A stretch of DNA of 64,000 nt from Azolla caroliniana. Its lineage: Eukaryota; Polypodiophyta. The stretch is taken from contig JBHGNT010000021.1 of assembly GCA_043228905.1 (NCBI GenBank), forward strand, positions 9,610,001 to 9,674,000. Reading direction: 5' to 3'. The translations under genes and the position numbers were made by a program. The notes under the pieces are model-generated. The model was not told where the DNA came from. It was given only the letters and a program-made list of their open reading frames with translations, and ran no database searches. Positions 30,818 through 41,429 of this stretch are shown here, one piece after another. Numbering within the stretch: position 1 is the first letter of the stretch; every line of letters starts with the position of its first letter.

Positions 30818-33800
30818 TTCGCCCCCTCCGAACCTGCACATCCTCCGGTATGTGCCGAAGTTCTCGATCCCCCATATCCGTCTTCACCCAAAGCTTCCTC
30901 CGATTCTCCCCTTATGTCGACTATGAGTTGTAATTCCCTTTCTTCGCTTCCCGCATCACCGTGGTCTTCGTCCGATTGCTCCTCGTTGTCGGCCTTGGCT
31001 TGGATCATATAGGGTTTGTCGTCGGTCCGCTTCTTGAAAATCTTCACCCGCTTCCCGGCTATAGGCACTCGTAGTATTGTTCCATCCAACTCGGACAGTC
31101 GGTACGTTCCGTTGTCGAAGACTTTCCGAACCTCGTATGGCCCGAACCACCTTTTCGCGAATTTCCGCATCGTTGTATGTTGATGGTCCAAACTACTGTC
31201 ATAGACGATCACCCAATCTCCTTCTTCAATCCTCCTCGGTCGTAGTCGGTGCTTTGTGTCGAACCGGCTTTTGTTCCTTAATCGTGCTTCTTGTTGTCGG
31301 CGTATTGCTTCCGCTATGTCTGCCGGTCTTCCCTCTAGTTGTCGTATCCGGACCGCTAGTAGTTCTTCCCGGCTCATCTCTTCCTTCCACGGTAGCACTG
31401 TCCATGTTGCGATCGCGGTTTCCGTCGGCATTACCGGTGCTTGTCCGGTCATGAGTTCTGCCGGCATGTAACCGGTTATGGAACTATGCGTCGTCCGATC
31501 CGCCCATAGTGCATACGGAAGCATCTGCGGCCAATCCTTCACCTTTCCATCGCATGCCTTCACAAGTGCTTTCACGATCGGACTATGTCCTCGTTCGATT
31601 TTCCCGTTGGCCTCCGGATTGTATGCCGTTGTTAGCGATAACCGAACTCCGTGTTTGGCGAAGAATCCCCTAGCTTTGTCCGAGTCGAGTTCTCCCCGGT
31701 CTGCAATCACTTGGCCTACGCACCCGTACCTGCAAAATACTTCCTCCAAAAGAAATTGGCATACCGCGGAACACGTTTTCCTCTGAAGCGCTCGACCTTC
31801 TACTTGATTCGTGAGATCTTCCCGAGCTAATACCAAGTATTTCTTTTGTCCGATCCCGGTCGGCATGGCCACTATGTCGACCATCCACTTGAAGTTGATT
31901 GTCGGTGAGAATGTCGGATGTAACTCATCTCGATGTCGAACCCCGGAGTAGACTTGACATTTCTCGCAGCTTTCCGTAAACTCCGCGATATCTTTGTACA
32001 TTTTCTTCCACCAATATTTTTGCTTGATCTTCACAAATGTTGCCCATGTTCCTCGGTGTCCAGCCCAATCGGATTCGTGAAACTCGGACATTATCCGGTT
32101 TCGTTGCTCTTTTGTCCCGACTACTCGAAGTGGTATACCATCCGGTCTTTTCGGCGCCCTCCATATTAATCCGTTTTCCAAGAAGAACTTTTGGACTTGC
32201 CTCTTCTTCCTTCGGATCTCGGCTCTTCTTCCTTTATCGTTTGTCGAGTCCTCGGCCTCTTGTAACATCTTTCCGATCATCAAACTTTCTCCCTCATATT
32301 CTTCTTCCCGAAATTCTCGGATTACGTTCACTCAGCATATGTGCTCTGACGCGAAGTAGTCTTCGGAAACTTCTTCATTATCCGATTCGGTTATGTCGTC
32401 TCCGAACCGAGCCCTTGATAACATATCCGCTACCGCGTTTTCCTTCCCCGAGATGTGTCGAACCTCCGGATGAAGCGACTTGACATATGCAACCCACCTT
32501 AGCATAGCTACATCTGGTATCGTACAACACCGCATCATCCCGAGTATCGGAAGACAATCCGTCTCGATCACCACTTCGGCTCCGATCAAATAATCCCGAT
32601 CCGATTTTATCGCCGACACGACTCCCCACAGTTCTCTTTTGACTTGTGCATATCCACGTTGCCTTTTGTTGAGAACCTTTGCTTCGAATCGGATCGGATA
32701 CCGCGAACCATCCGAGTCGGCTTGATTGATGACCCACCCGATACCGGTTGGACTTGTATCAACCGTTACTATGATCGGTCGGTCATAGCTCGGCTTCTTA
32801 AGTGCTTCCGCCCTCCGAAGCGTCTTCTTCAATTTCTTCATGGCTTTGGTGTGTTCCGGTTTCCATTCGAATTTCTTACCTTTCCGCAACAAGTGGTAGA
32901 GCGGGTCCGCTATATGTGCATAGTGCGGAATCCATATGTGATAGAATGCACATGCACCGAGAAACCTTCGGACTTCGGATGTTGACTCGCATACTTCCTC
33001 CATAGCTTGAATCGCATCGATCTTTGTTGGTGACGGTCTTCGGCCGTAGGGCCCACATAGATGTCCGACCACCAATATTTCTTCTTGCCCGAATGCCGAT
33101 TTCTCCCCGGAAAGTGTTAGGTGCACATCTTCTAGCTTTCGCAACACTTTCTCGCAAGCATGAATATGGTCGACCACGAACTTTCGGCATCCCCGATCAT
33201 CCATAGTCTCATCTTTTTCTTCGACCGCGCATCCTTTCATCGGAATGTCATCGAGGAACGGCATCGTTATCTCCGGAATGCAGTCTCGAAGCACCTTGTT
33301 CATCGCGTTCATCATATGAGCAACCGAGTTTGTCGCTCCTTGTGGTAGTGTGCACATTCGGACTAATCCTATCGGTGTTCGCATGGTTGTGATGTCTCGG
33401 CTCTCCACGGCTAGTTGGAATTGGTCATACCCCGAGTATAGGTCTCCGATGGAGTATATCGCACGACCGGCAAAAGCTTCCGCAAATTCGTCCACTATCG
33501 GACCGACTCCCGAGTTCCGGATCGTGACTTTATTCACCGGTTGCAAGTCTTGGATAAATCGGAGTGACCCATTCTTCTTCGGAACCGTAAACCATCGATT
33601 TGAGTACGGAGCAGTTGATGGCTCTAGAATCCCCATCGCCACCTTCTCCTTGAGCAAGTCAATGACTTTCGGAATATGCGCTCGTGGCACTGGAATCGGC
33701 TTCAGGTTCCACGGTACATGGTCAATCGTGAAGATCACCATTGGCTCTACTATTCTCGGATCGACGCACCCTGCCGTATTGCTCCAACATCTCGCGAAAC

Positions 33801-33876
33801 CATTCTTCTTCTTTTTGTAAGAGGAACCCACCTCCACCGATCCGAAGTTTCTTCCGGGTCTCATCCGTGAAGGCAT
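30775..33876 (-). pseudogene. pol: Gypsy B pol: RT, RNase H, integrase
   Basis: A single frame from about 33780 to 30775 with one in-frame TGA (32332-32334). RT blocks: WFTVPKKNGSLRFIQDLQ, YSGYDQFQLAV and the catalytic FLDDIPMKG near 33255. RNase H begins at VTVDTSPTGIGWVINQ. Integrase has the HHCC finger (HESDWAGHRGTW, ESCEKCQ), the core D residues in KWMVDIVAMP and IADRGELD, and E in GKIERGHS. The C-terminal domain reads RWFGPYEVRKV, ending in an acidic tail. No chromodomain is seen. With one stop and a nearby frameshift it is among the better-preserved pols in the window. Confidence 0.92.
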
Positions 33877-34480
33877 GTCCGATATCCACGGACTTCCGAA
33901 GTGTCGGATCTCCTGAGACTTCTTTCCTCTTTTGTTCGCTATCGGCGGGTAGTGGTCCCGCGGCCGGTTTCACCTTCTTCTCCACGGTCTTGTATTTCGT
34001 ACTTACCATTGCTTCTTCTTTACGGAGCGTATCCGGCTCCATTTTCGCAATGATCTCGTACATCTCGACCGATTCCACCGGGACTACCCGGTTCCCTTGG
34101 CTTTTATCTTCCGCAAGCTCTTCAAGTCGTTGTAGCGTGCTCCCATAGAACACTTCCTCGACTATCCCCACGATTTCTTCATTTTCTTTTATTATTGATG
34201 CCGACCGCAACTTATCCTCCACTTGTCGGTATCCTTTCTTCAATCCTCCGGTTACGGTCGTGTACGTAGATGCCCCATCCGGACTGATTCGTACATGTTT
34301 TGCTCCGAGAGTTTTCTTCCTGTGTGGGGTATCAGGGCTTCTCGGACTATCACTTCCCCACTCCGCAACAGTCCGCTTTAAAAATCCATTCTCACTTGGG
34401 ACAAGAGTTCCCTCTTGTTCCTTTCGTGATTTGCCGGCACCGTTAGGAATTGGACGGATTTCCCACCGTTTTGGCTCCAA
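33722..34480 (-). pseudogene. pol: Gypsy B protease-RT linker
   Basis: A 252-residue minus-strand frame bridges protease and RT. It is hydrophilic, Lys/Glu-rich and without a recognised domain. It ends with EEEWFREMLEQYGR, which belongs just ahead of the RT N-terminus. It is in a different frame from both neighbours, overlapping the protease frame by about 100 bp at its start. One extra base near 33775 explains the shift into RT; the shift at the other side may be a second indel. Confidence 0.75.
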
Positions 34481-35688
34481 ATTCGCGCAAAAGCCGCACC
34501 GCTATCGAGCACCTTCGTCTCCATCCGTGATGCCGTGATAAAGGGTTGGCTGAGGATGACGGAATGTGAAACCTCATCTTGCACGAAGAAATTTTGGTCA
34601 ATCTCGACATCCCCGATCTTCACCATCACATCCGGACAAGCCGCAAATAGATCTTCCGTTGCTTTGGTGGCCGCCCGAATCTTCCATCCATGGTTGGTGT
34701 TAATAGGCCACTTCCCCTTCCGGTAGAACTCCTTGGACATCAAGTTAATCTCCGATCCGTGATCAATCAATGCTAGCACGGTTTCTTTGATGTTGCCGAT
34801 TCGGACCGGAGTTTCCGTAGTCGCGCGTGCCCAATGTGGCCTTGTATAGTGGGAGTTCGGAATTTCGTCCTCCACTTCGGTGTCGTTCATTAAAACGGTG
34901 TTTGCATTCACCCTTGGAGCATTTTCCTCCGTACTTTGTCTTTTTCGCTTCACGAGATCTACGAGAAGATCGTGGAACTCCTTCTTTGCTATTCCGAGTA
35001 GCTCCCGAAGCGAGAAATCTACCCGGCTATCCAAGATTCTTTCCTCGAACACTCTTTTCAAGTCGGTTTGTTGTTCTATGTCCGAGGCGAGCTTGAATGC
35101 CGGAGTCGCCTTTTCTTTTCCCTTACCTCCAGAGTTCCAACTTTCCGGTATCTTCGATGGACCAGCCGCATCCTCCGTTCGTCGTCGTTTCTCGTCCACA
35201 TACACCTTATGCAATTGACACAGGGCGTATACGCTATTCTTGTCGACAGGGCACTCCCATCCCGTAGCTTCCCGGACACCTTCCGCAGTGCTTCGGATCT
35301 CGTTGGAATCGGTTTTCTCGGTGTTTTCTAGAACTTCCGGCCAAAAAGACGTCTTTGCTCTCGATGACTCCCCGACACATATTCCCACGGTTGTCGCATA
35401 GTTGCTTCTCGCCGCCAATTCCTTCTCGAGCACCTTCTTCATGCCGCCTTTTCGGAAGTTCGGTCGGAGTGGCTTTCGAGAGTCCATCGAATGAATCCGG
35501 TTTCCCTCGTAGTAGATGAGATCCCGCCGTAGCGCCTCCTTATGCTCGTCGCAATCCCTCCGATCGTGTTCGGCGCTATCGCACCATATGCACCGTCGGT
35601 CCGTATACTTGGAGCTTGTGGGGCGGTCATCCGACTTCTTCACCATCGCGATCTTCAGATTCTCCATCTCCTTCAATAGTTGCTCCAC
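34378..35688 (-). pseudogene. gag-pro: Gypsy B gag (C-terminal part) and protease
   Basis: A 436-residue open frame. Residues about 33-46 form a zinc knuckle (CIWCDSAEHDRRDC, CX2CX4HX4C). A long basic/acidic linker follows. Residues about 300-420 are a retropepsin whose active site reads LIDHGSEINLMS, with D-H-G instead of D-S/T-G, and later VILSQPFITASRMETKVL. The capsid half of gag is missing because the element is deleted upstream of this point. The frame is open, but the D-H-G change raises the question of activity. The gypsy A copy does not extend this far, so it cannot be compared. Confidence 0.85.
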
Positions 35689-35728
35689 CGTAGATGCATC
35701 AATCCCCTTCTCGGTTGTAGTCTCTCGA

Positions 35729-35744
35729 GGAATACACTACGACA
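35729..35744 (-). repeat. Remnant of gypsy B 5' LTR
   Basis: The minus strand from 35744 reads TGTCGTAGTGTATTCC, matching the first 16 bases of the LTR at 30817 with one difference. Gag sequence follows. The rest of the 5' LTR, the primer site and the gag start are deleted. Confidence 0.8.
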
Positions 35745-36196
35745 CCGCTGAGGCACATTTGCACCATCTCATTATCCTCGACATTGACTCTTATTGAGTT
35801 GAGTGAATCACAAAGCTCCTTGATCTTCAAGGTATAACTTGTGATGGACATGTCCCGTTGTTGGATGTTGTTCAACTCTTGGCGGAGTTGAAGCTTTCGT
35901 GTTGTCGTATTGCCAGTGAATATCTTCCTTAGATTCTCCCATGCTTCCTTTGGCGTCGTTGCTTCTCGAATGTAGTCGAGCATGTGGTCGTGAACACATG
36001 TCGCCAAACAATACATTACTCGACTCCCGGCTTGCTCCCATGTTGAGTATTCGGCGTCTTTCGGAGCGGGTCGATTTTCTTGTGCTCCTTTGATGTAGCT
36101 CTAATAGCCTTGGCCAACAAGGTATTGGTGCATCTTGTACTCCTAAGATGAGAAGTTGTTTCGGTCCAACTTCTCGCTAGGGAGAGCGCTCCCCAT
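35745..36196 (-). pseudogene. gag: Copia C gag, N-terminal part
   Basis: The ATG at 36196 opens a copia gag of the UBN2 type. After two in-frame stops (near 36149 and 36095) an open stretch from about 36092 includes the CLATCVHDHMLDYI, TPKEAWENLRKIF and LQLRQELNNIQQ blocks and IKELCDSLNSI. It is cut at 35748 by gypsy B and continues at 30113. It would form the particle shell of the copia element. Confidence 0.9.
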
Positions 36197-36351
36197 TTGA
36201 TTATTCGTGGTGTTCGATGTAGATGTCTTCTTTCTTCTTCTCTCTTGAATACAAGCTATGTAGCGGCACTACAATAGCGATGAGCCGGCTCTTCTTGAAC
36301 GTCCACATAGAGCACAACACACGTGGATGGGCTAGATCGAGCCACCAAACC

Positions 36352-36363
36352 GCTCTAATACCA
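36352..36363 (-). promoter_or_regulatory. Copia C primer binding site
   Basis: The minus strand reads TGGTATTAGAGC directly beside the LTR end. It differs at one position from the initiator tRNA-Met complement TGGTATCAGAGC. Confidence 0.88.
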
Positions 36364-36418
36364 TGTAAAGAATCGATGGTGATTCTTGTATAGCGTAATA
36401 GGTTAGAGATGTGTGTTA

Positions 36419-36456
<38 letters not shown>

Positions 36457-36740
36457 GAGAGAAAACACAAGATAGATAGAATGGACAATAGAAAATACTC
36501 AAGAAGATGTATATTACAAAGGACATTAACCGACCTATTACAAAGTAGGAGAAGAGTGCTTTATATAGTCACTCTCTCTCTTCATTAACTACCAAAGCTC
36601 ATGAGTCATGGGGAATGTAGAAACTCATTAGTTATGTGTCATAAAATATGATTTTATGACACATAGTTAATGTGTAAAGAGTAGTGGTGTGACTTTTGAC
36701 CTTTGAGTGTTCATACACTCTCAAGGGTGTATTCACACAC
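36364..36740 (-). repeat. Copia C 5' LTR (right end approximate)
   Basis: The inner end TGTAAAG at 36364 abuts the primer site. It contains a TATATAG motif near 36565 (on minus, CTATATAAAGC, a TATA box), a GA microsatellite (about 36430-36470) and a 15-bp palindrome. The outer boundary is set at about 36740 because CACACACTAGG there gives a CA end, but no second LTR is in the window to confirm it. Confidence 0.7.
36633..36665. repeat. Perfect 15-bp inverted repeat with 3-base loop
   Basis: TATGTGTCATAAAAT, loop ATG, then its exact reverse complement. It lies in the copia C LTR upstream of the TATA box in the element's orientation. Confidence 0.9.
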
Positions 36741-36757
36741 TAGGCTAGGTTGAGCTT

Positions 36758-36952
36758 GATTTTTTATTTTTTTTCAAAAGAAAGTATACTTCCATTAGTA
36801 TTTAGAAAAGTCATAACAACATACAAAAATTTCCCCAAAACATCTTTATAAGATGCTGGTTGAAAAAACAAAAGTTTTGATGAAAAGTTTTGATTCCAGC
36901 ATAGAGTAAAGTAAACAATCAATCTGAAAATTGTTCTATAAAAAGCTTCCAC
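36758..36952 (-). pseudogene. Short LINE 3' tail-like fragment
   Basis: On the minus strand this ends in a poly(A)-like run (T-rich at 36760-36776). The preceding TTCATTAGTATT-like block closely resembles the 3' end of the LINE at 61560-61622. A 62-codon open frame lies in front. Probably a severely truncated LINE insertion. Confidence 0.4.
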
Positions 36953-37057
36953 AAAGGTCTACCAAACGAGGTAAAATGCAATCTACACCCTTTTGTTATT
37001 CAATTAAGAACCTTCAATCTCCATAACATGTTGCAGGCTGTAAATAGCCATCTTCTT

Positions 37058-37351
37058 TCACCCGTTCTGGGTGATCAAGAGTCCTGAAGGGATGTTCCAT
37101 TCAAGATCCCAATACCCTCTGTTTTTCTCTTTGTTTGATGCCTCGAGAAGATTGTCAAGGCCTCCATACTGAATGCAAACTATATGTCCCCCTGGTTTAA
37201 AGATTGTGGCTTGCATACTTCCATTGTCCAGTGTTATAAGCGTGTGAAGCCTTTGTCTTTTCTTAACCCACATAATTGTTTGATAAGTTGGCATTGTCCA
37301 TAAACATTCTGTATTAACACAAGCAGTTAATCTAAAGTTTTCCTCACCCAC
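37058..37351 (-). pseudogene. Rhamnogalacturonate lyase exon-like fragment
   Basis: The minus-strand 97-codon frame contains, from about residue 38 on, the N-terminal block of plant rhamnogalacturonate lyases (polysaccharide lyase family 4): ITLDNGSMQATIFKPGGHIV, then an IQYGGLDNLLE block and NRGYWDLEWN. These enzymes are secreted and cleave pectic rhamnogalacturonan I. The frame stops soon after the conserved WN-P motif, and no later exons are seen to the left, where copia C begins. The upstream part merges with a repeat whose units end in TTAATACAG, a splice-acceptor-like sequence. Either a gene fragment moved with the repeats or the remains of a gene broken by TEs. Full-length family members are over 500 residues. 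Confidence 0.7.
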
Positions 37352-38620
37352 TCTCTATAGTATGCGTCGACGGCACCACCGTCTTCACTCATCCTCATAA
37401 CAAGAAAAATGCTTCATATAGTCCACTTCAGCCATCTCGGCGATTAGCATGTTGCAGCATCTTGCCAAAGTCCACTAAAATCCTGCATAATCAACAGAAC
37501 TCAGTATAAAAATTTCCTCACCCACTCATGCTATTCAACTTCGACCCCACCACCATCTTCACTCATCCTTATCTCATAAAAATTCTTCCTTCAGTCCACA
37601 TCAGCCAACTCGTCGACTAGGATCTTGCCAATGTCCACACAAAACCTGTATTAACAACACAAAAACAGTTTACAAGTTTCCTCACCCACTCATCATAATC
37701 GGCTTCGACCCCCCCACCGTCTTCACTCATCCTTATCACAAAAAAAACTGCTTCATTCAGTCCCATCCAACATCTCACCTTTTAACCGATTACCATCAAG
37801 GTCCTGTCAAACAAGCAACAACAAAACGGGACACATGCTTCAATTCTTACCGCCATCATCAATCATCACCATGAAATTAAAACATGCCCCCACATCAAAC
37901 CTTGCTTCAACCCATACCACCACCATTCTCACTGACAAATTGCTTCAATACCACATCACCTATCTGAATTTATACCATTTTTAACCTGTCGTGATACTCC
38001 TCTTAATCGCTTCATTTTGCACATCAACAATGTGCTTCATTTCTACGTCACCCATCTATTTGTGCAGCTCCTAAAACCTGTATAAACAACAATAGCATAA
38101 ATGTATTGTGTGTATCCCCTCCTAAACATGCGCTTCAATCCCCCGTCAACACCATCATTCATCCTTTCCAACTATAAAAACTTCCATGACTACACATAAA
38201 ATATAAAGTTTCCTCATCCCCTCATATATTTGCTTCAACCCCCACACCCTCGCCACTCATCCTCTCGTCATTAAAAGTTGTATAAAACAATAACTACATG
38301 ACAACAACTAGAAGATTATCCTGTTTGTTGCACTCCCTAATATGAAACCTAAACTCTTCTTCACTCCATCCCATGACACCAAATTCCATCAAGCATCATC
38401 CACGACAACCATCTCGCCTTCTTGCTAATTGGCAGCAAATTTTGTCTTGACATGTCCTTGATTTCCTTCCATCAAGCATCCTGCTATATAGACCACAAAC
38501 AAATTAATGTAAAAAAATCCCTCACCAACTCATAATAACATGCTTCATTAACCCCCACACCATCTACACTCTTCCTTATCACTCAGAAGAAAATTGCTTC
38601 TTACATCCACAACAACCATC
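37340..38620. repeat. Degenerate tandem repeat, unit about 165 bp
   Basis: Units recur with the same block order: TTTCCTCACCCACTCAT, a TTCGACCCC-like block, CACCGTCTTCACTCATCCTTAT, a poly-A stretch, TGCTTCA and TTGCCAATGTCCAC or similar. The first two or three copies are clear (37345, 37511, 37677) and later ones increasingly diverged. On the minus strand each unit carries a TTAATACAG-like acceptor motif. Confidence 0.75.
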
Positions 38621-38714
38621 TTGCCTTATCGCTAACCGGCACCAAATTTTGGCTTGCCATGTCCTTGATTTTCATCAACATCAATTATCCTGACAAAAAG
38701 ATAAACGGTCATCT

Positions 38715-40300
38715 ATATTATATCATGGTATTTGTACTAAAGATGGTGCCGGTGGCGGGAATAACCACCGAGGCGGTACATAGTTCCACTTGACATCTGC
38801 GGCTTCATTCAACATAATAGGTATAGATGACCAAACTTTACGAATTCTCATTCTTTTCTTATTAGTTGCATGTCCAGAACCCTTATAACTATCATATTCA
38901 CCTTTAACTGTATGTACCAACAAGTTCCAAAAGGACTTAACTTGATCCACGATGTGAGTGTTTTCATCATTGTATAGCTTAGAGCACCTAGCTTTCCAAA
39001 GAATCCATAAAGCCAAAGAGGAGACAATTTGCCAGACATAACTTCCGGAGAAAAACTTGATTCCCTGCAAGGAGGTTGAAGCATAGTCTACCTACAAACT
39101 TGTGACACGTAATGACAAAGAAGAATAATGTTGATGATAGAAAGTCATTTGTTGATCTAACCTTCCCCATAAAACTGCACCCCACGTAAAAATCCCTGAC
39201 CTATACTTACGACCTAATAGCCTAAGAATACTAAACCAAAACTTTTTTGCAACAACACATTCCCAAAATACATGATGCAATGACTCACTTGCATAACCAC
39301 ACATAACGCAAGACCGATCAGTTACAGATCCCCTCATCAAATCACCTACTGGCAACGCATAATGAATCATCAACCAACGAAAGTGTAATATCTTGTTCAT
39401 ACATTTAATTGACCAAAAGTGTTTCCAAAACATCGTCATCTGAGAAGATGATACATTACCTTCGTCCCAATACTTTTTTCCCGCAGGTATTGACTCAGTC
39501 TGACTCAACATAAAGTTTCTCCCGAACGCCACCGAATATGTGAAGAAAGGTAGGACCTTAGTGGAACTATTAGGCATGGACAATTTCCAACCATAATCCG
39601 TAGGATCCCACTACAGATCCACAAGTGGTCTAGCGTGTACAACCCAAATATGAGATGCATAGTTAGCAATTAAGGGACTAGGGTCAATAACTAATTTTTT
39701 ATCCAATCTAGCAATTACTCGCACTGGTAATTGCTTTGCAACAAACATGATTGGAGACTCGACGTCTACTAATATCAACGTACCATTATCCAACACTTCA
39801 TAGAAGTGCATACTGCCATTTTGATTGTATAATGAGCACCTATAAGTATATTAAGTGTCGAAAACATACCGTACCACCTTTGAAACTGATCAAGTTGCAA
39901 AGTTGGTATTGTGACCTCATACACCATGGACAATTGATCTACCATTATATTTTCCCCTCTTAACCTATACAACCTATTCTTTCGTTCCTGAGCCGATGTC
40001 TGCAAGAAGTTTATCCAATCCGCAATTGTACGGGCTGGACCATTATCCATTGCAGCCCAAGATAACCTAGGCCTTGAACCCAACACACATGCGGCTTCAT
40101 CCGTAAATAAAGGGTTCCATATCAAAGGTTGACGCATGAATTGAGCATAAGTTTTTGGAGGCAAGAAAACGAGTGCTTGGCGAACACTTTCCCATGCTCG
40201 AAATATTCCATTAAAAAAACGTAAGGATCCAACATTAGACTTTGGCAATATCATCATGATTTTCAACAATGTCATCATGATCACAAGATATTCTTGTCAA
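38715..40300 (-). pseudogene. LINE fragment: C-terminal region with zf-RVT domain
   Basis: Four successive minus-strand blocks (40284-39775, 39811-39611, 39583-39092, 39070-38723), shifted by small indels, encode the region after RT of a plant LINE. The first block holds ARTIADWINFLQTS. The 39583-39092 block holds HFRWLMIHYALPVG and a zf-RVT finger (CVMCGYASESLHHVFWEC, CX2CX7HX4C). The end reads WILWKARCSKLYN and a WNYVPPRWLF block. It is related to the LINE part at 59667-61500. It lacks the endonuclease and RT, so it is 5'-truncated or diverged. Confidence 0.82.
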
Positions 40301-40380
40301 AATATGACGATGTGCATTGCTTTCTCGCCACAACAATATATTGGCACAAAAGTCATGTTCTTTTAGTTCAGGACCTTTAA

Positions 40381-41036
40381 TAGATATTCGTATCAGTGCA
40401 TATACACATTGCCCTTCAGTTTATTTTTTAACTTATTGTTTACTAGATTTAAGCAACTAATTCCTCTCACATGTTGTCGTAGAAGAACATTGAATTAACC
40501 CTATCGATGAAAGCTTTAAAAGCTCATGTATCATTTCTTTCCAAACATCAATTTATGATTCCCCAAACATCTAAAATATATTTTCCAATCCATTCGATGG
40601 TAGCGTGCCTTTTGAAAAATGCATATTCATCATAAAATATATCATTATCAACTATGTATCGGAGAAAATACTTTCCCGTCTATCAATTTTTTGAGCACCA
40701 TAAAAATTTCGAAGTGTTTTGAGGTCATTAAGTCCCATAGTCTTTCGTGTTATAATGCTTGTAGATCCACTAAAGATATTCATTGGTGATAACATTTTCA
40801 ATGCAGAAAGAGTCACTAGATCTTGATGCCTCTTCTTTACCGTCTTTATTAATGCCTATAAAATAAAGTTTGGAATCAAATTGCTTCAATTAAGTCATAA
40901 CCATCAATCTTCTATCCAGATGATGTTTTTATAAATATTAATGAATGGATATATATCATGTTTGGTAATATTGAGTGCAAAGTGTATTTGGTAATATTGT
41001 CCTCTCAAAGTGTATTAGTAGGCAACATGCTCAGGT
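40381..41036. other. No recognised feature
   Basis: AT-rich sequence with many stops in all frames and no repeat or RNA gene that I could identify. Confidence 0.6.
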
Positions 41037-41429
41037 TTGAGCAGCAGATTTGGTGGCAGAGGCTATCAATCCCATAGAAAGAGCCTTAAAAAGAGAAAAT
41101 GCAAAATGAGAGAGAAACGGAAGAACGAGTTGCACGCCTCTTTGAAGATGGAGTTATTAGAAACCATACAAAAAGACATCAAAATTCTTGTAAGTAAATT
41201 GAACTTAGAGCTTAAGGATAACATGTCATTGTACCTAAGGGGTGACATATCCTCAAATAAAGTAGAACTAGTAGATATTAAAGTCAATTTACAAAAATCA
41301 CAAGAAATAGTGAAGAAATACATCTCCATACTTAAAGCCAATGTGAATAAGGAAACTCATATGGTGTGGTTAAAATCTGAGATTGAGGTAATTGATTATG
41401 TCTATTACCTTTGTTTTTCGTTTCACTAG
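41037..41429 (+). CDS. Hypothetical coiled-coil ORF (130 aa)
   Basis: Open frame rich in Lys, Glu and Leu, with heptad-like spacing (LETIQKDIKILVSKLNLELK). No homologue recognised and no neighbouring exons. Could be a gene fragment, an exon or chance in AT-rich DNA. Confidence 0.25.
   Translation: MSSRFGGRGYQSHRKSLKKRKCKMREKRKNELHASLKMELLETIQKDIKILVSKLNLELKDNMSLYLRGDISSNKVELVDIKVNLQKSQEIVKKYISILKANVNKETHMVWLKSEIEVIDYVYYLCFSFH

Larger units (their letters stand above)
30114..35744 (-). mobile_element. Gypsy B: Ty3/gypsy element with 5' LTR almost entirely lost
   Basis: Flanked by the 4-bp duplication CCGC (30110-30113 and 35745-35748). It carries a 704-bp 3' LTR at the left, then (minus strand) pol and gag. 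At the right end only about 16 bp of LTR start (35729-35744) remain before gag. The host copia gag frame is restored when the element is removed. Protein sequence is close to gypsy A. Confidence 0.92.
5826..36740 (-). mobile_element. Copia C: oldest copia element, split by several insertions
   Basis: Pieces of one minus-strand copia element occur at 5826-6499, 7116-7743, 29600-30113 and 35745-36740. They carry, right to left, LTR, PBS, gag, zinc knuckle, protease, pre-integrase and integrase. They are separated by a solo LTR (TSD ACAT), a Tat element (TSD ACTAG) and gypsy B (TSD CCGC). Removing each insertion with one TSD copy keeps the copia frame open across the joins. The left part continues beyond copia A, outside the window. 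The right boundary near 36740 is approximate. Confidence 0.9.

Noticed and set aside
33722-34480. Programmed frameshift between protease and RT in gypsy B
   Set aside because: The linker frame differs from both sides and the second shift is best explained by a one-base insertion near 33775, so two indels are simpler.
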